A DNA stretch of 64,000 bases from Bacteroidetes bacterium GWE2_42_24 (GTDB taxonomy: Bacteria > Bacteroidota > Bacteroidia > Bacteroidales > TTA-H9). Positions 26,754 through 34,878 of this stretch are shown here, piece after piece. Positions within the stretch are counted from its first letter, which is position 1; each line of letters opens with the position of its first letter. The DNA lies in assembly GCA_001768515.1 (NCBI GenBank), contig MEOA01000045.1, forward strand, positions 62,001-126,000. Direction: 5' to 3'. The notes under the pieces were generated by a model. The model saw nothing but the letters and a program-made list of their open reading frames with translations. It was not told the DNA's origin and did no database searches. The position numbers and the translations under genes were made by a program.

Positions 26754-27536
26754 ATGAATAGAATTATTCAGTTATTGATACTCGCAACCTTAATGATTGG
26801 TTGTGGGCCATCAGTTAAAGATTTGCCTGATTTGAACCAATTGCCAGACAACCAACCTTCAACAGAGAAGATTGAAAAGGATTTACGGAAATTAGTTAAA
26901 GAAGCCAATCTTAGTTTTCGAACTAATAGCAATCAAGAGACCTATTCTCTGTTAAAAAATTCATTAAAAGGATTTGATGCCTATATTTCAGAGGAGAATT
27001 CTTTTAATTACAGTAATCGAACTGGATTTGACCTTACAATTAGAGTACCTGCTGAAAAATTTGATACCCTTTTAAATTTCATTGTTTCCAATGTTAATAT
27101 AAAGGAGCTTGATAATAAATCGACCCAAATAAAGGATGTTACAGAAGAATTCATTGATTTTCAAGCTAGGATTAAGATTAAAAAGGAATCGGAGCAAATA
27201 CTGACAGAGCTGTTACTGCGATCTAAAAATCTATCAGAGACTTTAGAAATTCAAAAACAATTGACCGATTTGCGTACCGATATTGAGTCAGTTGAAGGAC
27301 GACTTAAATACCTGACAGATCAGGTAAATTTTAGTACAATCAGAGTTTCGTTTTATGAAAACATTAAATACTCCAAACGCTTTTTTACTGATTTCTGGGA
27401 TGCATTAAAAGTTGGTTGGCAGGTGTTTTTACATATATTAACAATATTAGCATATTTATGGGTTGTAGTACTTATATTCTTTGTAATTATATTTGGATCT
27501 AAATATCTAAAAAAGAGAAATGTAGATAAAAGATAA
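26754..27536 (+). CDS. DUF4349-domain lipoprotein
   Basis: This 260-residue protein has a short lipoprotein signal (LMIGC, Cys17), a DUF4349-type periplasmic region and a C-terminal membrane helix (about 222-248) followed by a basic tail. The family pattern is visible: FDLTIRVPAEKFDTLLNFI, then ITDVTEEFIDFQARI-like text (KDVTEEFIDFQARI), a helical or coiled segment with SETLEIQKQLTDLRTDIESVEGRLKYL, and VNFSTIRVSFYE. The function of the family is unknown; an envelope role is inferred from topology. The gene is AT-rich and has no operon partner. Confidence 0.85.
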   Translation: MNRIIQLLILATLMIGCGPSVKDLPDLNQLPDNQPSTEKIEKDLRKLVKEANLSFRTNSNQETYSLLKNSLKGFDAYISEENSFNYSNRTGFDLTIRVPAEKFDTLLNFIVSNVNIKELDNKSTQIKDVTEEFIDFQARIKIKKESEQILTELLLRSKNLSETLEIQKQLTDLRTDIESVEGRLKYLTDQVNFSTIRVSFYENIKYSKRFFTDFWDALKVGWQVFLHILTILAYLWVVVLIFFVIIFGSKYLKKRNVDKR

Positions 27537-27770
27537 TGTGGACGTTGGGGATAGAATAAAAAATAATAGCCCGGCCTTAATAAAGCTATATGTCAATTGC
27601 GGTAGGTTCCAGATATGGATGCTCATAGCCATCTCCCGATAGTTATCGCAAGCAAGTAGGCTTGACAGGAAAGAAACATGCACCCGGCAATTGCAAATGG
27701 TATTTTACGTTAGTGTATATATAATTACTTGATTCAGGTACTGCATAAAAGGAAAATAAACATAATAGTT

Positions 27771-28874
27771 ATGGAAATTGAGGAGAAAGTTTGTAGTAAG
27801 TGCGTTTTAAGTGATGAAATAGAAGGAGTTATTATTGGTGATGATGGAATTTGTAATTATTGTAAGAATTTCAAACCTTTTGTCCCTTATGGGGAGTCAA
27901 AATTGCTGAAGATACTGGAAAAGGCAAAAAGGAAGAACAGATTGTACGACGCCCTTGTTCCGTTGAGTGGCGGGAAAGACAGTACTTATGTTTTATATTT
28001 AGCTGTTAAAAAATACAAACTAAATGTTTTAACTTATACTTATGACAATGGTTTTGTAAGTGATTTTGCCAGAAAGAATATTGACTCTTCTATTAGAAAA
28101 TGCAATGTCGATCATATTTGGGTTAAACATGATGAGAAGTTGATTGAAGAGCTATACCGCACGGCACTTATGCAATCAGGTGAAATATGCGGTGTTTGCG
28201 GGGTTGGAATTGAGAGAAGCATGTTGAAAATTTCGGAAGCATGGAAAACTCCTGTTATTTTATTAGGTCATTCAGCCACAGAAGAAAATTCATTTACTTC
28301 TGAAAATATATACGATCAAAATAGATTGAAAGCTATATTCGGAGCGAATGGAAACATTAGTCAACAATTCATTAAGCGATTTCTGGTCTATCCTGATTTA
28401 GACTTTATTCGCAGCTATCTCTTTACTAAAACTGGTCGATTTGGGAAGAAGGTGAATATTCTATACTATTTAGATGTTCCATCTGATAAGGAAATAGGGG
28501 AAATTTTAAAGAATGAAATGAACTGGATAGAGCCCGATCTGTCAAAATATACCAGACACTTTGATTGTATCGCTGAACCTTTCACTAATTATGTGCGGGA
28601 AAAACGATTAAACAGCTCAAGACGTTTACCGCAATTATGCAATATGATACGAAATAATGAAATGACCAGAGAAGAGGCTTTCCAGATTTGCATAAATGAT
28701 AAAGAAAGCCTGCGGCTCGATAATTTTGATCCAATAATGAAAAGGCTAAATCTCGCGGAAAAAGACATTCAGAAAATTACTTCTATTCCTTTTAATGTAT
28801 ATGGTAACAAAACATCGATGTCAAATAAAATATTCGCTATTGCCAGAAGCATCTTAAAAGAGAATGCCCATTAA
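27771..28874 (+). CDS. PP-loop ATP-pyrophosphatase, N-acetyl sugar amidotransferase-like
   Basis: The N-terminus has two CxxC pairs (Cys8/Cys11 and Cys28/Cys31) that look like a zinc site, followed by the PP-loop motif SGGKDS (66-71), which binds ATP to adenylate a substrate. This arrangement matches the WbpG/PseA-type N-acetyl sugar amidotransferase family and related tRNA thiolation enzymes. Other notable residues are in GEICGVCGVGIE and LLGHSATEEN. A TTG start at 27729 would add 14 residues without homology, so the ATG at 27771 is preferred (367 residues). No LPS or sugar genes and no glutaminase partner are nearby, so the substrate is open. Confidence 0.78.
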   Translation: MEIEEKVCSKCVLSDEIEGVIIGDDGICNYCKNFKPFVPYGESKLLKILEKAKRKNRLYDALVPLSGGKDSTYVLYLAVKKYKLNVLTYTYDNGFVSDFARKNIDSSIRKCNVDHIWVKHDEKLIEELYRTALMQSGEICGVCGVGIERSMLKISEAWKTPVILLGHSATEENSFTSENIYDQNRLKAIFGANGNISQQFIKRFLVYPDLDFIRSYLFTKTGRFGKKVNILYYLDVPSDKEIGEILKNEMNWIEPDLSKYTRHFDCIAEPFTNYVREKRLNSSRRLPQLCNMIRNNEMTREEAFQICINDKESLRLDNFDPIMKRLNLAEKDIQKITSIPFNVYGNKTSMSNKIFAIARSILKENAH

Positions 28875-28962
28875 TACAGTGCATAGAATTCTGATAATGT
28901 TAATGGTGCGTTTTACCGAAAGTGCTGAACATGAAGATTAGCATAATTTGCATAATTAGTAG

Positions 28963-28970
28963 TAACTTTG
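28963..28970 (+). promoter_or_regulatory. Bacteroidota -7 box for the NAD(P)-binding gene
   Basis: TAACTTTG matches TAnnTTTG and lies 74 bases before the start codon at 29045. Confidence 0.4.
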
Positions 28971-29044
28971 TGGTGATACATCATTAAATACCAAACACTT
29001 ATATTTGAATTGTTTTGTCCCATTTAAGTAACAGGAGATAAATT

Positions 29045-29893
29045 ATGCAAAAAGTTTTATTAGCTGGTGCTACAGGATATTTAGGCAGTTATATCCTGAA
29101 AGAATTGATAAATCAAGGTTATCAGACCAGGGTAATAGTCAGGAATCCTGACAGGATTAAAGAATCCCGGCATGATTTGGTTGAAATATTTAATGCAGAG
29201 ATTACTCAACCCGGATCTATAGTTAATTGCTGTAATAATGTCGATACGGTCATCTCTACAGTTGGTATAACTCGACAGAAGGATGGATTAACATACATGG
29301 ATGTTGATTTCCAGGCAAACCTTAACATCTTAAAAGAAGCTCAGAAAAGTGGTGTAAAAAAATTCATTTATATATCTGTTTTAAACGGCGATAAACTGAC
29401 GCAGTTAAAGATATGCGAAGCAAAGGAGAAGTTTGTCAGCTCATTAAAACAGTCAGGTATTGATTATTGCATAATCAGGCCAAACGGGTTCTTCTCAGAT
29501 ATGTCGGAATTTTTGAAGATGGCTCAAAATGGAAGAATTTATTTATTCGGAGATGGCAGGTTAAAGGCAAATCCAATTCATGGAAGTGATTTGGCAAAAG
29601 TATGTGTAGATTCTGTCAAACTTAATGAAAAGGAGGTTAATGTTGGTGGTCCCCAGACATTGTCTCAATTTGAATTGGCTGAAATTGCTTTTAAAGTGGC
29701 AAATAAGAAAACAAGAATTACATTTATTCCAATTTGGATTGCCAGATTTATTATTAAAATAGTCAAAACATTTACAGGTAGTAAAACTTACGGCCCTTTA
29801 GAGTTCTTTATGACAGTATTGACGATTGACATGATTGCACCCGAATATGGAGAAAGGACAATAGAAGAGTTTTACAGAGGATTATTAAAGTAA
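29045..29893 (+). CDS. NAD(P)-binding atypical short-chain dehydrogenase (NmrA-like)
   Basis: This 282-residue protein begins with a Rossmann fold, VLLAGATGYLGSYI, whose GxxGxxG binds the dinucleotide. The strand KFIYISV, the IDYCIIRPNGFFSDM motif and the HGSDLAKV motif follow the atypical SDR pattern of NmrA-like and complex-I-subunit-like proteins. The usual catalytic YxxxK is not evident (the region reads KICEAKEKFV), so it may bind NAD(P) as a sensor or act as an isomerase or reductase. It is a single AT-rich gene with its own likely promoter. No substrate can be proposed from its neighbours. Confidence 0.82.
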   Translation: MQKVLLAGATGYLGSYILKELINQGYQTRVIVRNPDRIKESRHDLVEIFNAEITQPGSIVNCCNNVDTVISTVGITRQKDGLTYMDVDFQANLNILKEAQKSGVKKFIYISVLNGDKLTQLKICEAKEKFVSSLKQSGIDYCIIRPNGFFSDMSEFLKMAQNGRIYLFGDGRLKANPIHGSDLAKVCVDSVKLNEKEVNVGGPQTLSQFELAEIAFKVANKKTRITFIPIWIARFIIKIVKTFTGSKTYGPLEFFMTVLTIDMIAPEYGERTIEEFYRGLLK

Positions 29894-30172
29894 ACGATAT
29901 ACAGCAAAAAGCACTCAAATGTGCCGCTAGTTCAAGTACGTCAATAATTTAAGCCAATGTTGAACAGACTCTAATGTTGTTATGAATTGCAATTGAAGTA
30001 TTAAAATTCGCTGAGTGCTTAAGGTGAAAATTAGAAAGCGTTTATCTTTTGCACCAACAACTGTTATGTTGTCAGTTATCCGTTTCTATAGAACAGATGA
30101 CCGCAGCTATATCTACTGCTGAATTTCACAAATCCATTTGATGTAGTACAAGATATTTTAAAGAGACAAATT

Positions 30173-30958
30173 ATGATAATTGATTCACATTCTCATGTTT
30201 TTCTACCGGTCGAAAAGCATCTTGAAATAATGGGAAATGATGGCATCGATAAGACCGTTTTATTTCCAACGATTATTCATCCGGAAAAGACATCAGACTA
30301 TTCTGAATATAAGGAGGAATTGAGACTATTAAACAAGATATTGAGAGGTGAAATAAATCCGACTGATCTAAGGATTAGGGCAATTAGTGAGTTAAAGCAG
30401 ATTACTAATGATTATCCTGATAAGTTTGTTGGCTTTGGTTCCTGCCCGACAGGACTTGATTTAGAACAAACGGGGAAATGGATAAACGACTATGTAATTG
30501 AGAATTCATTTAAAGGGATAGGTGAATTGGCGTTTGGTGAGGGTCAGGTAAATAAAGCTGAAAATATTTTTAAATCAATATCAGGCAATGTTCGATATCC
30601 ATTATGGTTTCATACATTTAATCCATTGACATTAAATGATATAAAAGAGCTTTTAGTTTTAGCCAAAAAATATCCTGACGTAGTCGTTATTTTGGGGCAT
30701 GGTGCCGGTAGTTATTGGCTTGAGATAATAGAGGAAATTGTAAACATGAAAAATGTATATTTTGACATTTCAGCATCGTTTACTATATATTCTGTAAAAG
30801 TATCATCAGAGTTGATACCTGAGCGTGTATTGTTTAGTGTTGATATGCCTTATAATAGTCCGGCTGTAATGAAAAAGATTGTTGATGAAAGTGTAAAGGA
30901 TCAGGTGGTAAAGGAATTAATACTGGCGAATAATATTAAGCGATTATTAGGTATATAA
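30173..30958 (+). CDS. Amidohydrolase-family (TIM-barrel) hydrolase
   Basis: This 261-residue protein starts with the metal-binding motif MIIDSHSH (His6 and His8), typical of amidohydrolase-2 and TatD-like barrels. Later ligands are likely in LWFHTFNP, VVILGHGAG and LFSVDMPY (the catalytic Asp). These enzymes are metal-dependent hydrolases or decarboxylases of small cyclic or carboxylated compounds. The gene stands alone in the accessory block, so no pathway can be assigned. The ATG start fits directly with the HxH motif. Confidence 0.85.
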   Translation: MIIDSHSHVFLPVEKHLEIMGNDGIDKTVLFPTIIHPEKTSDYSEYKEELRLLNKILRGEINPTDLRIRAISELKQITNDYPDKFVGFGSCPTGLDLEQTGKWINDYVIENSFKGIGELAFGEGQVNKAENIFKSISGNVRYPLWFHTFNPLTLNDIKELLVLAKKYPDVVVILGHGAGSYWLEIIEEIVNMKNVYFDISASFTIYSVKVSSELIPERVLFSVDMPYNSPAVMKKIVDESVKDQVVKELILANNIKRLLGI

Positions 30959-31085
30959 ATTCCTGCAATCTAATTATTCAGGAAGTACCAACAGCTTTCG
31001 GTGAAGTCTTAATACCGGGGCTAATGGCTTACCATTTCCATACTTATATCAATTGTGAGGCGATCTGCCGATTGGAGACGCCTTG

Positions 31086-31106
31086 CAGATGCAGTGGGAG
31101 CATCTG
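31086..31106. repeat. Short inverted repeat between amidohydrolase and fabF
   Basis: CAGATGC at 31086-31092 and GCATCTG at 31100-31106 are perfect seven-base arms around AGTGGGA. It lies between convergent genes but lacks a T-run, so a terminator role is doubtful. The surrounding 276 bases hold no gene. Confidence 0.4.
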
Positions 31107-31234
31107 TTTAATCCTGCTCATACCTTATATCTGCTCCGACATTGGGCTGACTTTACTTACTCATTTTGGTTCCATCCTGTTAAGTATTTATGCCAATGGT
31201 TAATGGATATGCTCCGTTATATCCACCATTGTTT

Positions 31235-32482
31235 TTAAGGTATGAATTTTTTAAAAACAGTTGTTGAAGTATGTCCACCGAAGCCAAACGTATTGTTCAA
31301 GGCCACCAGCACTTCTTTGTTAATAGCTTTGAGTGGGGTGAAGTCTAATTGCGGGTTAAGCTCAGAATCTCTTTCATTGAGGTTAATAGTCGGGGGAATT
31401 ATCGAATTCCCGATGGCTTTAATACAAGCTATTGCCTCGATAGCACCGGCTGCTCCCAATAAATGACCCGTCATTGATTTGGTTGCACTGATACTGATTT
31501 TGTGCAGCGAATGCGTAAATACCTTTTCGATGGCTTTACACTCACTGGTATCGCCTACATGAGTTGAGGTGGCATGCGCATTTATATAATCGACTTCACC
31601 GGGCGATATACCCGCATCCGATAAGGCCTCCTCCATCGCCACAATGGCTCCTAATCCTTCAGGATGCGTTATGGCAACATGATAAGCATCGGATGCTGCA
31701 CCATATCCGGCAAGTTCACAATATATCTTTGCACCCCGCTTCAGGGCATGCTCAAGCTCTTCGATCATCAGTACTCCGGCTCCTTCGCCAGCTACAAAGC
31801 CGTCCCGGGTTTTATCGAATGGGCGGGAGGCCGTTTCAGGTGAGTCGTTTAGTGTCGATAATGCCTTCATCGAATTGAAGCCACCAATTGCCGACTGAGT
31901 GATGGATGCTTCCGCTCCCCCTGCCAAAATAATATTGGCACGTCCTAACCGGATTAGGTCCAACGCATTTCCTATCGCATTGTTTGAAGAAGCACATGCC
32001 GATGAAATCGTATAACTGACCCCATGTAAGCCATATCTGATTGATATTTGTCCGGTTGCGATATTGGCGATCATCTTAGTGATAAAAAATGGGCTGAATC
32101 TCGGTATACGATTGCCATCAGCGAAGTTTATTATCTCTTCCTCAAGTGTTTGTAGTCCACCAATCCCGGTGGCTACGATTACACCAACCTTATTAAGATC
32201 ACAGGTTTTAAGGTCGAGCCCTGAATCTTTTATACACTCATCCGCTGCTGCGATGGCATATTGGGTGTATGAATCCATTTTTCTGGCTTCCTGCTTCTCC
32301 ATGTATTGCAAGGGATCAAACCCCTTAACCTCGCAGGCAAATTTGGGCCTGAAGTTGGTTGTGTCAAACTTTGTAATGGGGGCGGCTCCACTTTTCCCCT
32401 TTACCAGGTTTTCCCAGAAATCGTTCACATTATTGCCAATGGGCGTTACTGCGCCCAAACCGGTAATGACTGCTCTTTTCAT
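31235..32482 (-). CDS. fabF: 3-oxoacyl-[acyl-carrier-protein] synthase II
   Basis: This 415-residue condensing enzyme extends acyl-ACP with malonyl-ACP. The catalytic triad is Cys163 in SSACASS, His303 in NAHATST and His340 in GHLLGAAGA, the KAS II arrangement. The N-terminus RAVITGLGAVTPIGN and the C-terminal NNTFGFGGHTSTTVFK are standard. No acyl carrier protein or other fatty-acid gene is adjacent; the only neighbour is a TetR regulator just upstream on the same strand. Operator-like repeats matching those of the regulator gene occupy its promoter, so this looks like a separately regulated, accessory fabF adjusting fatty-acid composition or a specialised product. Confidence 0.93.
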   Translation of the reverse strand: MKRAVITGLGAVTPIGNNVNDFWENLVKGKSGAAPITKFDTTNFRPKFACEVKGFDPLQYMEKQEARKMDSYTQYAIAAADECIKDSGLDLKTCDLNKVGVIVATGIGGLQTLEEEIINFADGNRIPRFSPFFITKMIANIATGQISIRYGLHGVSYTISSACASSNNAIGNALDLIRLGRANIILAGGAEASITQSAIGGFNSMKALSTLNDSPETASRPFDKTRDGFVAGEGAGVLMIEELEHALKRGAKIYCELAGYGAASDAYHVAITHPEGLGAIVAMEEALSDAGISPGEVDYINAHATSTHVGDTSECKAIEKVFTHSLHKISISATKSMTGHLLGAAGAIEAIACIKAIGNSIIPPTINLNERDSELNPQLDFTPLKAINKEVLVALNNTFGFGGHTSTTVFKKFIP

Positions 32483-32493
32483 ATTTTTTACTT

Positions 32494-32561
32494 TAAATAT
32501 ACTAATGAGTGTTTAATGTACTTACTAAAATGAGTGTTTAATGTACTTACTAATAAGTAAA
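32494..32561 (-). promoter_or_regulatory. fabF promoter with repeated TetR-type operators
   Basis: On the minus strand TATATTTA (32494-32501) is a near match to the -7 box. Beside it lie two exact 25-base tandem copies (32504-32528 and 32529-32553), each ending in TACTTACTAA. The second merges into CTTACTAATAAGTAAA (32546-32561), which matches 15 of 16 bases of the palindrome in the tetR promoter. The arrangement gives operator-like sites every 25 bases. Confidence 0.7.
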
Positions 32562-32578
32562 ACATTCTGATAAATTGC

Positions 32579-33139
32579 TTAAGGTTTCAAATCTTCAATG
32601 ATCGACTGGCATACAGCTTTATAGTCAAATTTATCAATAATTCTCGACAACTGCAAACTTGCTACCAGACACGAAAAAATGAGGGTAGCTTTATTTTGCG
32701 GCTCGTCATTAAATGAAAAGATATTATTCATCTTACCTGAGGTTAGAATGCCAGCCAGCCAGTGGTGAATAATTTCAGTCATCTTAACAAGCTCTGCTTT
32801 AGTTGTATTGCTTAACGTATTAATATCAGGACCTAAGGAGCCCACAAGGCATAATTTCTGTTCTCTGTGGCTTTTGATGTAAATTTTAATGAAGGTCTCG
32901 AGTTGCTGCCATTCGTCGAATTTTCGACTATGCATATTGTCAATCATCTCCTCAAACCGTTGGATATTTGTTTTTATAATGCTGGTTCCCAGGTTCTCTT
33001 TTGAAGGAAAATAATAGTGAACAGCGGCGTTTTTGATTCCCAGCTCTGTAGAGATATCCTGGTAGCTGAAGGCGTTGTATCCTTTTGTGCGAATGAGGTT
33101 TTCTCCCAATTCTATGATTTTCTCACGGGTTACAGACAT
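32579..33139 (-). CDS. TetR/AcrR-family transcriptional regulator
   Basis: This 186-residue repressor has an N-terminal helix-turn-helix (about 1-50) with YQDISTELGIKNAAVHYYFPSKENLG, the standard TetR recognition segment, and a helical ligand-binding domain. It lies 96 bases upstream of fabF on the same strand. A palindrome in its own promoter recurs in front of fabF, so it most likely represses both genes and responds to a fatty-acid-type ligand; the ligand is inference. Length is usual for the family. Confidence 0.92.
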   Translation of the reverse strand: MSVTREKIIELGENLIRTKGYNAFSYQDISTELGIKNAAVHYYFPSKENLGTSIIKTNIQRFEEMIDNMHSRKFDEWQQLETFIKIYIKSHREQKLCLVGSLGPDINTLSNTTKAELVKMTEIIHHWLAGILTSGKMNNIFSFNDEPQNKATLIFSCLVASLQLSRIIDKFDYKAVCQSIIEDLKP

Positions 33140-33164
33140 TCTGGATTCTTTAAAAATTTATTTG

Positions 33165-33188
33165 CAAATATACTTACTAATAAGTAAG
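33165..33188 (-). promoter_or_regulatory. tetR promoter with abutting operator
   Basis: On the minus strand the -7 box TATATTTG (33165-33172) directly follows the inverted repeat CTTACTAATAAGTAAG (33173-33188; arms CTTACT and AGTAAG). A repressor there would cover the spacer between the -33 and -7 elements, as expected for autoregulation. Confidence 0.7.
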
Positions 33189-33494
33189 ATGATGTGTTTT
33201 TATGCTTTTTTAACACATTCATCATACATGTATGCTTGTTTAATATCTTTGTGAAAAGAAAAGTTTTTTTTTCATATAGGATTCTGTTCAACGCAAACAG
33301 GGAGATAGGATGATTTCTTTGACATAAAAAAGCAATTACCTGACTCTTTAAGTTAGTGATCGGTGTGTATCTTCGCAATGGTAACTAATGGTCTGAACTA
33401 CCATGCCGTGCTGCATATTTTAGTCTCCATTGTGTTACGGCATTGCGCGCGATTAAAGTTTGATTATCTGTAACGAATTGTGATTTGTTTCATT

Positions 33495-33980
33495 ATGACT
33501 GAATTTGAAAGAAACAACCATGTATTATTAGGGTTGATTGATAAATGGATGCCGGTATTTCTGACCTTACCCGAAGAAGTAGCGGAGAACAGGCGAAATA
33601 ACCAAAACCGTACAATTAAGCAGATCTTGGGACATCTGATTGATTCTGCTACGAATAATACCCATCGGATTATCCATTTGCAATACCAACCGAATCCTTT
33701 GATTTTTCCCGATTATGCCAATCTTGGAAACAACGACAGGTGGATTGCCATTCAAAATTACCAGGCTGAGAAATGGGCTGATTTAATTCACCTCTGGAAA
33801 TATACCCACCTTCATCTTGTTCATGTGATACGGAATGTAAACCATGAGAAACTTGATAACGAATGGATATCGGCTTTAGGTGAAAGTGTATCGTTAAAAG
33901 ATATGATTCAGGACTATTTGCGGCATTTTAGGTTGCATTTAGATGAGATTGCGGTCATTATTGGCACTAATCGGGTATGA
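33495..33980 (+). CDS. DinB-like protein
   Basis: This 161-residue protein is a predicted DinB/YfiT-type helical bundle. It has QILGHLIDSATNNTHRI near the first ligand position and YLRHFRLHLDEI at the last, both with histidines in the spacing expected for metal binding. A GTG start at 33480 would add five hydrophobic residues without support; the ATG at 33495 is preferred. The preceding 300 bases hold only the tetR promoter and AT-rich sequence. Function is unknown. It shares little beyond the fold with the DinB-like protein at 25910. Confidence 0.75.
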   Translation: MTEFERNNHVLLGLIDKWMPVFLTLPEEVAENRRNNQNRTIKQILGHLIDSATNNTHRIIHLQYQPNPLIFPDYANLGNNDRWIAIQNYQAEKWADLIHLWKYTHLHLVHVIRNVNHEKLDNEWISALGESVSLKDMIQDYLRHFRLHLDEIAVIIGTNRV

Positions 33981-34161
33981 AGTCTTGTTTTTGCCGGATA
34001 TGGTATCTGCCGTTTGCAGTGGGAGCGGTAACCGGGTGCTGTACTCTTGTTATTGGTAAACAAATAACCTGATATCGCCTTGTTTCTATACTAATTGAGC
34101 TTATATGTCGTTTGTTTAAATGTTAATTTCTATATAACTTAAAATTTTTAAAAGGGTAGTT

Positions 34162-34677
34162 ATGCAATTGGAAGAATTAGTTAATCACAAGCTTTTTGCC
34201 TATTGTGGTTTATATTGCTCATCTTGTTCGGTCTATAACCTGTCGCAGGAAGATCCATCTAAACTTCAAGCTATTGCAAACAGGCTAAATCAGAGTATTG
34301 AAGAAACAAGATGCAATGGTTGCCGGTCGGATAAAGTGAGTTTGCATTGTTCGAGCTGCGAACTGAAAGATTGTGCCATTTCCCGGGGGATTAATTTTTG
34401 TTCTGAATGCAGCGATTATCCTTGCGATGAGTTGAAATCTTTTCAGTCCAGGATGCCACACCGGGCCGAATTGTTTGAGTCATTAGACTTTCTAAAGAAT
34501 CATTCTTTAGAGGAATGGGAAGCGAAAATGGTCGCCGATTTCTCTTGTTGTGACTGTGGTACCATTAATTCACCCTATAATATAAGCTGCCGGAAATGCG
34601 CGGCGATACCGGGAAGTCCATTCATTGAAAGGAATCTGGAGAAGATAAAGCAACAGTTAGGGATATTAATGAAGTAG
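34162..34677 (+). CDS. Cysteine-rich DUF3795-family protein
   Basis: This 171-residue protein begins with FAYCGLYCSSCSVY, the characteristic opening of DUF3795 proteins, followed by CNGC, HCSSCELKDC, CSECSDYPCDEL and a further group SCCDCG ... CRKC. About 17 cysteines suggest several zinc or iron-sulfur sites. The last CxC/CxxC group looks like a small zinc ribbon appended to the family core. The function of the family is unknown. The gene closes the AT-rich accessory block and converges on the ammonium transporter. Confidence 0.85.
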   Translation: MQLEELVNHKLFAYCGLYCSSCSVYNLSQEDPSKLQAIANRLNQSIEETRCNGCRSDKVSLHCSSCELKDCAISRGINFCSECSDYPCDELKSFQSRMPHRAELFESLDFLKNHSLEEWEAKMVADFSCCDCGTINSPYNISCRKCAAIPGSPFIERNLEKIKQQLGILMK

Positions 34678-34796
34678 TTTTCTGCTTTAGATAGCTTAAT
34701 ACTATAGCTGTTTTATAAACTGTCAGCTATTGGCAATTGTGGAATTGCTATAGGATTATGCCGCTGATCTGATGTTTTCAGCCCAATAATGCCCCA

Positions 34797-34829
34797 TAAG
34801 AAAACCTGCCGGTCTTTCGACCGGCAGGT
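34797..34829 (-). terminator. Intrinsic terminator of the amt operon
   Basis: On the minus strand an 11-pair stem (34804-34814 with 34819-34829, ACCTGCCGGTC) is closed by a GAAA tetraloop and followed by TTTTCTT. It lies about 50 bases after the amt stop codon. Confidence 0.9.
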
Positions 34830-34878
34830 AGTCTCGTACGACCTCCCGGTTGTACGATGAATCACCAACAAATAAAAA

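Noticed and set aside
24765..31234. Genomic island integrated at tRNA-Arg
   Set aside because: The AT-rich block lies on the 5' side of the tRNA gene, no repeat of the tRNA 3' end was found and there is no integrase.
33130..33378. Minus-strand open frame upstream of tetR
   Set aside because: It covers the tetR promoter and operator and shows no protein-like pattern.
25910..34677. Integron-like gene cassette array (single plus-strand genes with spacers)
   Set aside because: No attC-type pairs of inverted core sites and no integrase gene were seen; the spacers vary in length and share only short motifs such as GCAATTG.
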